NCBI GenBank assembly: GCA_963924555.1
Contig: OZ004582.1
Coordinates: 6,758,001 to 6,822,000, forward strand
Length of the DNA: 64,000 nucleotides
DNA from: Crambe crambe
Taxonomy: Eukaryota; Porifera; Demospongiae; Poecilosclerida; Crambeidae
Reading direction: 5' to 3'
The notes beneath the pieces were generated by a model. That model was not told where the DNA came from. It was given only the letters and a program-made list of their open reading frames with translations, and ran no database searches. A program made the translations under genes and the position numbers. Below are positions 11,050 through 21,768 of this stretch, piece after piece (positions within the stretch are counted from its first letter, which is position 1; every line of letters begins with the position of its first letter).

Positions 11050-14000
11050 CTAGCTTGGTCTACAAAACTCATCACATATATCTTGTGCAAGGGACAGTTC
11101 ATTGACACTTGGGGACCTCAGTGCACTAACCATAGTACCCCAAGTGTATGGTCGCATTTTCCCTCGCTCCCATGCATCGAACACTCTTATGAAGCTCTCC
11201 TGGACACTGATGTTTTCCATGGAGATTCGTTGAACATCAGTGGAGCTCATATCCAGGTTAATGGCTATGGCCTTCCATTCATTTGTGTGAGGAGAAATTT
11301 TATTGCATAACAGTTCCATAGTTGGAGGGGTTCTATCACCTGCAGAATCAAGAATCAACAAAATGCATGATGAATATCATAAAGACTCAATGAGAAGGGT
11401 ACATTCTGCTCTCATTAAACTGGGAGACAGTAGCTAACTTACTCAGGTTGAAGTCTCTATCATGAAACCACACCACTCTTTTTGAAGTCAGTGAAACACT
11501 ACGACCTCCACATATGCGACATTTCTCCAACCACTCTCTCTTCTTGTTGTCGTAAAGTGTGCCAGTATGGTGTCCATCTCCTTCTGACTTGATGCATGGA
11601 AATCCACATTTGACGTCAAGATCTTCCAAGGAGTATGACATGTTAATACACGCTTCTACGAAAGCTCTTTGAAAGGCTCTTCGAATATCAGATTTGTTTG
11701 TACATGTCGTGTAGATATCAATATGCGAATTCATATCCACTAAAATAACTCTTCCAAGGGAGGAATAAAAATTTGATTGTTCACATGATATTTCAAATTG
11801 GATCAAATTTCGATGAAATAGTTTGTCTTCTGCACTGCTGCTTACTAACTTCCAGTATGGTATCCTTGCCAAACAAACGACTAATGAACAAAAAATTCCT
11901 CTGGGGGACATTTTGTGAGCAAATGACAACGTCAAGGGCCCATCAATACCATTTTCTTCCATAATTTTTCGTATATCTTTCAAACATTGAGACGGTAAAA
12001 CACATGGCATGAAGTATTTCCCCTTTCCCACTTCAGCTATGATAAATAACCCTTTTAAAAGAGTTAATAAATCTTTCTGGGTGAAATCTCCATCTGGCAT
12101 TTGAAGAGACTCGGTATTAAGAAGTATGGTTTCTGTGAAAATTCCAGTTTGATGAAACTCTGCCCTTTCTTCACGTATTATATCGTATTCATCCTCAGAG
12201 TGGAAACTGGCCACAATAAGATCAGTTACTCTTTTGAAAAGATATTCAGGTTTGATGAATACTAAATCTTCAAGAACTTCAGGGAAATATAAAATTAGAT
12301 TGACATTATTGAATAATTTCAGACACTCTTTCACATCAGAACTGCTCATTGAAATATCTGCACTTGCAGCAATTTTATTGCACAAATCCAACTTGAAGAA
12401 GTCTTTTTTCTTTTTCTTAGCATAATCCTTCAAAATTTCAACAAAAATGAAGTATTTCATAGGCACATCCTGTGTTATTTTTGTAGCATATTCGTGTATA
12501 AATCCTTTTAACTTGTCGAGACAATCACCGTTTTCATTCCAACCTTGTTCACTTCCATCGATAGCGAAAATTCTTTGCTCCTGACTTCGACTGGGAGAGA
12601 ATATGCCACATTTTCTTGATCCACTCGTAGTACTTCCAATGTAAGGTTTGAGGCTTTCGTTGATAACAGCACTTTTTCTTTTCAGCATTTCTTCAAAACC
12701 AGGGGAATTTGGTTGACACTTATCTTTGAATGTTCCAATGATTGCGATGTGTGGCTTAGCACTAAGCACTTGTGGAACAGAAGTTATCGATCGTACTGAC
12801 TGTTCAATGATGGTGATGTTGGATACTTGCATTCTTTCAGGTATAGTGAACCTTTTCCCATCAACTACATAATCGAACTGAGGAAAAGCACCCAAATCTT
12901 GTGATAGATTATGGACTAGTAAGTTGATGGAACATTTAACAAAGTTGGGCAAAATCTCTTGAAATTGAGGCTGTCCACCAACATCAACAAAGTATAAAAG
13001 ATGGATGCCATTGAAACTCCTTCTCTTTCTTTTAGGCTTCCCTTTCATGCTCTTTAGCTGATGTTTAATATCAAGGATAATTTTTTGGCACAGATTTTGG
13101 AAGCTGATATCTTCTGGTTGTTGGCGAGGCTGAGAAGAGGCTTCAGTTTGTTCAGTCACTCTTTTAATGTAATCTTCATTGTGAATAGTGTTTGCTAAAA
13201 ATTTAGCCATACTTGCTTTGCTAAGAGCTCTCCAGGAATAATTACTACCAGATTTTTTCATGTCAATCAATTCTTCCTTATCAGCGATTCGATCGAAATT
13301 TGTAGTCACTTGATCGGCTTCGGTAGCAATTGCAGTACTTTTTCGCTGTTTAGGACGGCGTAAACCCAACATGAGTGCTCTGACATGTGACTTACCAGTC
13401 TCTGGTGGGCCACTTATGCCACATTTGATGATATGCAATCTGATGATGCCTTCCAGGAAAGCCTTTCTCAGCATGCTTTCAATTTCTGGGTCATTGAAAT
13501 CACCTTCATTTCCAGACGGCCTTGAATGAGGCACCTCATTTGGAAAACTGTGACTAGCACTCGACTGTGGTAAATTAGCAGGTGTTTGCCCAGTTCCAGC
13601 TACAGGCATGCTGCGTGGCACATCATGAGTTTGTGGAAAGTGTGCTGCATCACTCATAGAAGGACTAGTATCAAATTGCATCGGAGAAAGTGTCTGCGAA
13701 GTTGGAGCAAAATTTAAATTTGGTTGAGATAACAAAGGCTGACTACTAGGAGTTCCACACACTGGATTCGAGACTGTTTGTGAAATTGGAGCAGAATTCA
13801 AACGAGTTACATTCAGCTGAGACAACAATGATAAATCGAAGGTATTAGGTCCAATTTTGGAAGTGCTGGTGCCACTTACTGGAACTTGAAGTTGTGATGG
13901 TTTCTTCCCTGATAACATTCCAGCAGTATACAAGGTCTTAGTTTCACTCTCTGTTGAAGCTTTAACCGATTCTGAAGAACCATGTGGTAGCTGTTGTTTT

Positions 14001-15782
14001 TTCAAAGTGTCATGTACTGTACGATTACCAGAAGCTTGAGTCTTATTTCGTTTTTTAGGCCTGCCAGAGGGAGGTTTATCTGATGAACTGGAGACGTGGG
14101 AGGAAGCTGGTGGATTAGCACTTACCAAAACTGATTTAGGGAGTTCAGGTGTGCATGAAGAAGTTTTAGTCGATAATTTTTTAGGGACTTTAGGTTTCCC
14201 TCTGGTGGATGCAGGATTATTGGTTTCCTGTTTCATTGGTGGATTAAATGGTGGAACTTGTAAAGGGTTGTCCACTTGGAATAGCTTTAGCGGTGAAGCT
14301 TTATCCTGTTGGCCTGTGATTGATGAATGAGACTTACTACATTCAGGTGTAGCATTCGAGGGAATATCAGCTAAAATGTTTAATTTCGACTGCTGAGTGC
14401 TCGCTGAGACCAATCCAGGCTTGCCAAATCCAGGTATAGGATTAGAGGAACTCACAGTTTGTTGAGCAGAAATACTTGCTTTTGAATGCTGATTGCTTGC
14501 CGAGGCCAATCCACCACTGAGCCTCTCATATCCAGGTGCAGAACTGGAGCGAATCACGTCCTGATCAGCAAAAATACTTGCTCTTTCAGAATACTGATCG
14601 CTTGCCGAGCTTGATCTAGAAGAGAGAAGAGGCGCTGTATGGACTGATTCCAGAATAGTTTTGTCCAGTAAAGTTCGAGAATAAGATGACAATAAAGGCT
14701 TTGATGCAGGCACAGTCATTTCTGGTGAGTCAAATGAAATGAGATCTGGAAAAGAGGGCACTAAAAAATAATAATTATATTTTCAAGTTAAGTAGCTATA
14801 ACAAAAAAATGTTTCACTTGATCCCTTGATCTCTCAATTCTTAACCAAAATACCAAACCAGCTCACAGAGCGGTTGATCAGCCCTCTTCTGGTGTTTAGG
14901 TAATAATTGCAGCGAGCAAGCTGACTCTCAGGTCATGACTCATTGAAATTGTAAAGATATATATATCTAGGTCTACACTCCAAAATGCCTCAGGCGTACT
15001 TACATACGTGTCGTCCAATAGTAGCGCCCTGCGTGCATTTATACGCATGCTCCAATTGTGTATATAGCATGGTGGATAGTAGGGCTAGGCTTATCTAGGC
15101 ACTAGACGTAGACATCTCTAAGTGCTTTGTGGTAAGTACTTGCTTTCTATGCATGCAGCTGCCTGCCACTTACATAACTCCACAGCAAAGCACAAATCAA
15201 CTATCAGCTCAACATTTCTACAGCCTTTTGGGCAAGCATTACAGTTTTCTATGTAAGCAGCTGCCTGCCACTTACATATAAAACACATCAAAATCTTCTA
15301 AGGAGTTGAAAGCACAAATGAATAGCTATCAGCAAGCCTATAGGAATACTTGCTTGCTCGCTTGCTGTGACTCAAATGTTGTGTACATTGCCCTAGTAAC
15401 TACCTCCAGTCTGCATAGTTGTGACTGACCAGAAACAAGAATTGTCATTAAAACTGGCCTTAGAGATATAGTGAATGTCAAGGGATGAAATGAATGCATA
15501 CGACTTTTTAGTACCATACAGTGAGTACCTCCAGGCTTAGTTTCATGTACATGTAAAACCTTCATGCTCATTAATTTTTTATGTACATGTGTACCTTCAG
15601 GTTCAGCTTAATGCACATGTACCTTCAGGCTCAGCTTTCATGTACAGGTAAACCTTCAGCCTCATTTTATACACACATGTACCTTCAGGCTCAGAATTGC
15701 TCCCTTCTGATGACGTCACTGATGTTGACCAGTCTTCCACATCGTTTGAACTTGTTTCGTTTCTCTCTCTCAACATTTTCAT
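11050..15782 (-). CDS. Roco-like NTPase with C-terminal Death domain, 1235 residues
   Basis: Three exons: 15683-15782 (ATG at 15782), 14760-11443 and 11339-11050 (TAG). All junctions are GT-AG and the total is 3708 nt, an exact multiple of three. Residues 1 to about 450 are Ser/Pro-rich and probably disordered. A P-loop, GPPETGKS, lies near residue 487. Near 630 is D-V-G-G-Q-P-Q-F-Q, the DxGGQ switch of Roc-type GTPases, and further on T-F-K-D matches a G4-like motif. The region with ILYF...IKPEYLF and the LLKGLFI...YFMPCVLP stretch resembles COR domains. The last exon codes a Death domain (ELLCNKIS, W-K-A-I-A near the start, F-D-A-W-E-R). Known Roco and Death-domain NTPases work in signalling and cell-death or immune pathways; the role here is inferred. 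An upstream exon beyond 15782 cannot be excluded. Confidence 0.85.
11340..11442 (-). other. 103-bp intron that separates the Death domain exon
   Basis: On the minus strand the donor is CTGA|GTAAGTTAG at 11442 and the acceptor is tctgcag at 11340. Joining restores N-L-S-D-R-T-P-P. The Death domain therefore sits alone on a single terminal exon, compatible with exon shuffling. Confidence 0.85.
15520..15690 (-). repeat. tandem repeats of a splice-donor-bearing 40-60 bp unit
   Basis: On the minus strand the words GAGCCTGAAGGTACATGTG recur about five times with decay. The copy at 15683 is used as the exon 1 donor. The copy at 15623 has the same GAAG|GTACATG context exactly 60 bp downstream and would add 20 codons in frame. 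Confidence 0.7.
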
Positions 15783-16178
15783 ATAAGTAAGACATTTCTC
15801 TTTTGGCTTGTGTCTACATGTGTACAATATATTTAACTCACTACTGGTTCTAATCTCCAGTACCATAATAATATACAATTGATAGAAGCATTAAGCATTG
15901 GGTGTGTGTGATCCCCCCTCCCCACTCTCTTCCCCTTACTTGCATGCCTGATGTCTTGATTCACGATTCCTAGAGAGAAAGAACACATTATGAAGACACA
16001 TAAAAAATTTAAAAAAACAACATATACCTCTAGTGTTGTGTCCAGTATCATACTAGCTGGTGCAGTTGTAACTTTCTATTTAATAGTTAGTGCACAAGTT
16101 GATTTAGCTACAGGCAGACACTTTGAATTAGTGCTGCCCTGCAAAGATATGTTGCAAGTTTTAGTACATCAACTGTAT
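15783..16178. other. upstream region of the Roco/Death gene
   Basis: No exon is supported. ORFs here are short and lack motifs. The region probably includes the 5' UTR and promoter of the minus-strand gene. No TATA box was identified with confidence. Confidence 0.4.
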
Positions 16179-17067
16179 CAGTGGCGTATCTAGCGAGGTG
16201 CTTAGGGTGCTCGAGCACCCCCCCCCCCCTAGCTGCTAGCTAGCTACTTCAGTAGGCTCGCTTCTATAATAGTTATCTATCCAATTAAGCTGATCACTGA
16301 TCATGTTGCAAGCAGTATACACTTACAGAAAGAGAGCCTGAGTGATAAAGATCGACAGCATTGGGTCAGAGTTCAACAATTACATCGGCGCATGCGTCCC
16401 GTTTCTTTGTTCAGTCTGTACCAGCTAGTGTCTCAAACTGAATATCTTCTTACTTCTGACCCTGTATGCTGGCAGAGTAGGGTAGCTACTAGCCTCGCGC
16501 CAGGCTCTCAGGAAGGGGGAGGGGGAAGGAAAAGAGACCCTGGTTGCCACTGTCTGCGCATGCGCTGATTTTTCCGCGATTTTGCGGAATCCGGATACTT
16601 GCTTGTATATGTCCACAACACTAAACGTCATAGGTCAAAGTATATTGTCTACTACTACTAGTATTCTGCTCAGTTGTCCTTTTCGCCCTCGAAACAAGGA
16701 TCGTCACCCACTGCTTCTTCATTGCAGTAGTGTTACCCAAGATGAGGACACTTCTATTGCTGTTCACTATAAACGACAAACCCTCGTGGTCGAAACCATA
16801 TGTTTAAATGACGTTTTATGACTAACATAGCATGCGCGTGGTGATTCGCGGCTTAAAAAATCAGCGCATGCGCAGACAGTGGCAACCAGGCTCTCTTTTC
16901 CTTCCCCTCCCCCTTCCTGAGAGCCTGGCGCGAGGCTAGGTAGCTACTATCTGCTGGGGCCCGTCTGGCATAATAAAGAGGGTGTGATTAATTATAAGTG
17001 GGCGTGGTTTGCGAAAAATTTTTGTGTGCGTAGCACCCTCCTAGCTCAAATTCTAGATATGCCACTG
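16179..17067. mobile_element. element G: TIR element with CAGTGGCG-type ends
   Basis: The left end CAGTGGCGTATCTAG (16179) and right end CTAGATATGCCACTG (to 17067) are inverted repeats, and similarity extends inward (gctagg...gggtgct on both sides). The flanks are tgtat (16174-16178) and tgtat (17068-17072), a candidate 5-bp target duplication. CAGTGGCG-like ends are known from some hAT-type elements, but those make 8-bp duplications, so the class is uncertain. There is no transposase; it is non-autonomous and is interrupted by element F. Confidence 0.7.
16490..16938. mobile_element. element F: 449-bp TIR element inserted in element G
   Basis: Terminal inverted repeats of about 84 bp start TAGCCTCGCGCCAGGC and end GCCTGGCGCGAGGCTA. 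The arms include a purine-rich segment and a gcgcatgcgc palindrome, with only a few differences between arms. An exact 9-bp target duplication, GGTAGCTAC, flanks it (16481-16489 and 16939-16947). There is no transposase ORF inside. The TAG...CTA ends and 9-bp duplication match elements E and C. Confidence 0.88.
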
Positions 17068-17731
17068 TGTATTGCTATTGAAAGGTGGAGATGGCAGAAT
17101 GGCAAAAGCAGCGGAAATTAATTAATCATTGTACATGGCATAATAATGGAGAATACTACATAATAGAATCACCAATTATGATAGACTTCATAAGCATCAA
17201 AGTCTTAGCTGTAGCATTGGAAGCAAAGCACTGCTCATTTCAAGGTGTCTTTTTTGCGCATCAAATTGTGGCCAAATCAATTGAATGCATGGCAAATGAG
17301 GAAATTGAGGATGGTAATAGGAATTATCTTGATTGGGGGAACCTAAGATTATGAGTTGCATATTTCTACTTCCTAATAAGGTAAACTAGTTGGGGCAAGA
17401 CTTCCCACAGAATCAGTCTTATATATAGCAAGGCCACCTACATGTGCTACAGTGGACCTTCACATATCCGAACTTGATGGGACCAACCCAAGGTTTGGAT
17501 GCGAAATTTCCAGTGAAGCAATATTATCATACAGTGAATCAAGAATTGGTGGTAAAATGATACTACGTATGTCTTCTGCTTTACATTTCCATATCTTTTA
17601 GAAGTAACAAGAAAGGGTGCAGGGTAAATGGTTTATGGTTATCAAGAGAATAACAAGGCCTGGCACACTTCAGAAAGTACACTGTCAGATCAGGCAGCAG
17701 TCAGTCTAGAAAAACAGGAGACTGAATTGGC

Positions 17732-17766
<35 letters not shown>

Positions 17767-19191
17767 AGGGGTCATGGCCTAAAGTACTGATAATGAAACA
17801 GTATGAAACAGTATGTTGTCAGACATTAAAATTGGCGGAGTTACAGCAGATTGCAGTGATCTTGCAACATGAAATCCAGAACAGCAAAACCAAAATTTAC
17901 ATAGCCTCCTTTCAAACGACTCTGGAGTTGGGCTACTTGAAAGGAGGCTATGTAAATTTTGGTTTTGCAGTTTTGGATTTCCTGTTGCAAGATTACTGCA
18001 ATCTGGGCTAGAATAACTATTGCAGTAGCTGTCATGGTCTGCAGGATGTACCTAATGTAAACATGGGGTTGCAAATGCAACCCTGAATGGTTGTCCAATG
18101 TAATGGTTGAATGGCTGTCCAATGAATCTAAGAGTGTAAACTTTAGCATGAATAGATGTGTGGGATGCAAGTTTTTATTGTAGTGCAATTCACTGCATAA
18201 TGCTGCTTACAAACCCCAAAACGACTCCAGTAGCTATTATACTCTGCAAAGCATTGTGGGGAGTGAAGCTCGAGCTGATGACGTCACCTTATCACAAAGA
18301 TATATTTATAAATCTACGTATACAGTAGTGCCCCCCTATATAGTGGCTCGCTTCAAGTCCTATACCTCATCAATCACCCAGTTTTCATACATGGCAATTG
18401 AAGCTATAGAGTGGCAGATATAGTTATTCTGCTGTTCCTGCCATTTTCACTGTTTATCCTTGCCCATATTGAAATGGGTTATGCTGCCAGTTTATATGCA
18501 TTACTGCAAGGGTTGTGGCCACTACTTTTCACTTTCTGGAGGCGGTTACCACGCTTCAACTTCAGTCTCAACGATGTCTAGACGATACTCCAAATTTTTC
18601 TTTATTCCAGAAAAAAGGCACGATTCCAGCTCCATAGCCTATACTCCATATAATGCACACTGTGCTGCCGACCATTACCTACTTCATTTATGCTCTACTA
18701 CAAGGTGAGTTGATTAGAGCTCAGCAACAGCATAAATCTCATAGCTAGCTGGAGTATCTTTAGTGACAACTCTATGACGGCTTTATGCATTAGCTAGCTG
18801 CTACTGTCTTACCTGCATGCTTAATCATATCTGTGCAGTTCTCCAAGCAGTATAATTTTACCATAGATTTTAAATGCAGCACTGATGATAATTTACAATG
18901 AGAATGTGGACTTTGTAGTACAGACACTGCTCAACAGTATTGAATGCTTTATAGATTATTCAAAATAAAAATACTTGATACTCCTCCTCATTGGTGATCT
19001 GCTCAATGTATCTGATCATTGACTCTTATAGTGTGCGCAGAGGGTTAGCACTTCATTTTAAGTGTCAATTCAGTACCAAAACAATGCACTAAGATTCTTA
19101 TAAACTTGGCCACCTTTCTGGGACATTGGCATCCTTAATTATATTATATTATCTGACCCATAATATTAACCAACACTATAGTAATGCTTAC
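17068..19191. other. intergenic; no gene supported
   Basis: It contains a poly-G tract (about 17734-17765) and the hairpin 17847-18005. The ORFs at 17085-17354 and 18460-18708 have no recognisable domain, codon pattern or splice partners. Downstream exons of the minus-strand zinc-finger gene ending at 19192 should lie here or be missing; I could not find them. Confidence 0.45.
17847..18005. repeat. long hairpin, about 68-bp arms; a related piece lies at the window end
   Basis: Left arm cagattgcagtgatcttgc... and right arm ...gcaagattactgcaatctg pair over nearly 70 bp around a loop of about 20 bp. A related sequence (gaaatccagaacagcaaaa, gttggagttgggcta, gttgcaagatcactgc words) starts at about 63894 at the right edge of the window, showing a dispersed family. 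Confidence 0.85.
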
Positions 19192-19514
19192 TTGCAGTTA
19201 GAGCATTCACCACAATCTTCTTTACTACACACTTCACATAAGTATATCTGTGGAGACCCCTTGGGGCACCGTATTGAACGTTTCTTCTTCTTTTGCACTT
19301 TTTCCCTCTTCACTCTCGGTCGATCAGTGTCATTTCCCGCTGAACTTCCTACCACTAATGTCACTGCTAATACGTCTGAATCACTCGCATTTTTTTTCTC
19401 CTTCGAATTGACACGTCGTTTTCCGGCCACCTTTCCAGCCTTACTTGGACGATTAGGTGCAGATTTTGCAGAAGACCCCTTCTTGCTTCCATCTTTCTTT
19501 GCAACAATAACTAT
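19192..19514 (-). CDS. CXXC-like zinc-finger exon, paralogue of 1388-3152
   Basis: After a probable acceptor (gtttatag, about 19515-19522), a minus-strand exon codes a basic linker with A-K-K-D-G-S-K-K, P-N-R-P-S-K-A-G-K-V-A-G-K-R-R and the ending R-C-P-K-G-S-P-Q-I-Y-L, then CEVCSKEDCGECSNC. It stops at the donor TGCAA|GTAAGC at 19192. The ending is nearly identical to the exon at 1388, but the long 42-residue repeat array is absent. Its first exon is probably 23032-23095, with a block of nested transposons in the intron between. The next exon was not found, so the gene may be truncated or continue with a long intron. Confidence 0.6.
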
Positions 19515-20035
19515 AAACAATAATAATAACAGTGATATAAACAACAACAACAGAGATGGGTCCCCAGGGACCTGTTTTTTCCCTTTACCGCCAGTGGGGT
19601 GACTGTATTATATATACCACACCAATATATAAATGAGATGTAGAGTCCTCAACTTTGGCATTCATGGTTTAAATAGGTGATCTTATTATTTCGACTAAAG
19701 CAGCAAAGTAGAGTCAGAGATACTGTTTTGATCTTTCCAGGTACGTGGTTTTACTACTAAGCTAGCCAGTGCAGTGGAAGGAGGCGGGGCATCACTCATG
19801 GCAGGAATATTTACCTGCCAGACACATCTGCTTAGCCCTTTTAACTACCCACGTACGTTACGTACATAGCATAGCAGCATATTTCTAGTCTCTGTCCCAG
19901 CCCCCTAGCTCACAGCACTGGATGTATTGCATCACCAGCACGCGAGGAAGGGGTCTGGTGGTCGGGCTGCAGCGGTCACGGAACTGCGCTGGAATTCAGG
20001 CGCACCCAATGATTAGATTTCCATTTTACCACACA

Positions 20036-20509
20036 TTAACTTTCGCGCGAAAAGGGGTGTGGTAGGTGAAACTTGATAATAATGGAGAAGAGGCCAGATG
20101 ATAAGCAAGCTGCTGTGGATGAAGCAATAAAGTATGTCTGTTCAACTCTGAATGTAATAATGGGAATACTCTCAACACCATATGTTGAACCAATCTTGCC
20201 CCTCAATTTGATATCCAGTGTCTGCAGTTCATTTTGAATCTCTTGAACTCGCTTTAACTCTTTATAGCATGGATGTTTGCAGATCCAGGGTCCACCATTA
20301 GCTATTGGAGAGATCATTGCAGGGTTTATCCTTCCCTGGGAGATATACTTCTCTAGAACAGGTAGCACTTCCTTGTTAGCACTACTGTGGAGAACCCTGC
20401 GCTCTCTGTGATCAGTGAGCTCTTTCCCACAGACCCTGTAAGAAAGCTGCCTCATTGCTGCTGCATGCAATAACTTTTTCCCCGCGGCAAAATGAACACG
20501 CATGCGCAT
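20036..20509 (-). CDS. zinc-finger-like ORF inside element E, probable transposase-gene remnant
   Basis: 157 codons with ATG. Residues about 20-100 contain a Cys/His-poor version of the domain seen in the element C ORF: V-C-G-K-E-L-T-D-H-R-E-R-R-V-L-H-S-S-A here against C-G-N-D-V-T-D-K-K-T-N-R-R-L-L-R-S-S-K there, and later a W-I-C-K-H-P-C-Y motif in the position of Y-M-C-R-S-C-F. It is probably the DNA-binding N-terminus of a transposon protein. The remainder of the gene is missing, so it is likely non-functional. Confidence 0.55.
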   Translation of the reverse strand: MRMRVHFAAGKKLLHAAAMRQLSYRVCGKELTDHRERRVLHSSANKEVLPVLEKYISQGRINPAMISPIANGGPWICKHPCYKELKRVQEIQNELQTLDIKLRGKIGSTYGVESIPIITFRVEQTYFIASSTAACLSSGLFSIIIKFHLPHPFSRES

Positions 20510-20578
20510 AATTATTGAATTTCAAACATTCCTCAGTTCCGTGACCGCTGCAGCCCGACCACCCTTCCTCGCGTGCTC

Positions 20579-21018
20579 ATAGTTCCCAACTTTGAGAAAC
20601 TAACTTCAGGGACACTAAATTCTACCACAAGTCACACCTACTTTTGAAGTCACGCCCCTGTACCACGCCCATATTCTGGCTACTGACTGAAGACAGGACT
20701 CAAGAACTGTGGAGAAGAACAGAACAGAACAGAACAGAACAGAACAGAACAGAACCGACACTGAATTATTTGACCTTGTGCACTGTTGATTGATACATGC
20801 AGCTGTCTTAGCTTACTGCATTGTCTGAGTGCTGTGCAGTCAGTGTGGTGCATTCATTAGTGACTGGTTATGCTGTTAAGTAAACAAACTACCGTAGTCT
20901 GTAGCGCTAAAAAGAAGCTTCCGGACAAACAATAGGCAGTTTACACTTCCGTGGCGGGACGGGACAGAGCTGATAAATCCGGGACTGTCCCGGACGTTTC
21001 GGGACAGTTGGGAACTAT
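20579..21018. mobile_element. element D: 440-bp MITE inserted in the right TIR of element E
   Basis: Ends ATAGTTCCCAACT and AGTTGGGAACTAT form 13-bp inverted repeats. Flanks gcgtgctc (20571-20578) and gcgtgctg (21019-21026) match in 7 of 8 positions. The uninterrupted left TIR of E shows that gcgtgctg was the original target. The interior holds an (AGAAC)n pentanucleotide run at about 20716-20753 and no ORF. Confidence 0.8.
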
Positions 21019-21217
21019 GCGTGCTGGTGATGCAATACATCCAGTAGTCTGGCGGCGCAGCCCCGAGCGCGCGCGAGCACGAGGGTCTGGAATCACATAA
21101 TACTTCGAGTTGTTCCTTTATCAGAAAACCTGATAAATGAATGAATATCATTAATTTACGTGTTATGAGTCATAATGAGTCACGACATAGAATGACCTAT
21201 TGACCTTTCTGAACGTT

Positions 21218-21732
21218 ATGGCAACTAACCCAACTAACCTGAAAGAAGCAGCTACCCATGCTGCAGCGAAGCTGGGATATCAAGGGTTGAAGGAAGAGCA
21301 ACTAGAGGTTCTGATAGCATTCCTATCTGGGAGAGATGTTTTTGCCGTCCTTCCCACAGGATTCGGGAAAAGCTTGTGCTATGCATGTCTTCCTCTTGCT
21401 TTTGAAGAGATAGAATCTTCACCAGCTGATCAGAAACCTATAGTGATTGTTGTGAGCCCATTAATTGTTATCATGAAAGATCAGGTAAATACTAGCTGTA
21501 AATGAGCAGATTAGTGCAGCCGGTTATGCAGTTTTTAATATTCATACTAAGCAAGTCAAAGATGTGTTTATCTCTCATGGCACTGCAGGTGGATAGCTTC
21601 AGCAAAAGAGGGCTTTCTGTTGCTTGTGTTACTGGAGGTCGTGAGGATACTTCAATGAAGAAAGGGGTGCATGCTGGAGAGTATCAGTTGGTATTCATCA
21701 CTCCAGAGTTATTGCTAGATAGCAATGAATGA
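21218..21732 (+). pseudogene. truncated RecQ-like DNA helicase gene of element C
   Basis: ATG at 21218; exons 21218-21484 and 21589-21732 (donor CAG|GTAAAT, acceptor ctgcag) give 136 codons. Residues 15-90 carry the RecQ start: a Q motif (L-K-E-E-Q), then F-A-V-L-P-T-G-F-G-K-S-L-C-Y (Walker A, motif I), V-V-S-P-L-I (motif Ia) and, in exon 2, L-V-F-I-T-P-E-L-L (motif Ib region). The DExH box and everything after are absent, and the frame ends at TGA 21730. RecQ helicases unwind DNA with ATP; this fragment cannot be a working helicase. It is bounded by the TIR on the left and the deletion junction on the right. Confidence 0.85.
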
Positions 21733-21768
21733 TCTTTGAGATTTTCCTTCCATTTCTTTACCTTGATG

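Noticed and set aside
14760..14761. GTG at 14761 as the start of the Roco/Death protein
   Set aside because: It is the acceptor junction (ttttttag|TG); an upstream exon with ATG at 15782 joins in frame.
20876..21151. 91-codon minus ORF
   Set aside because: It crosses the boundary between elements D and C, so it cannot be an original gene.
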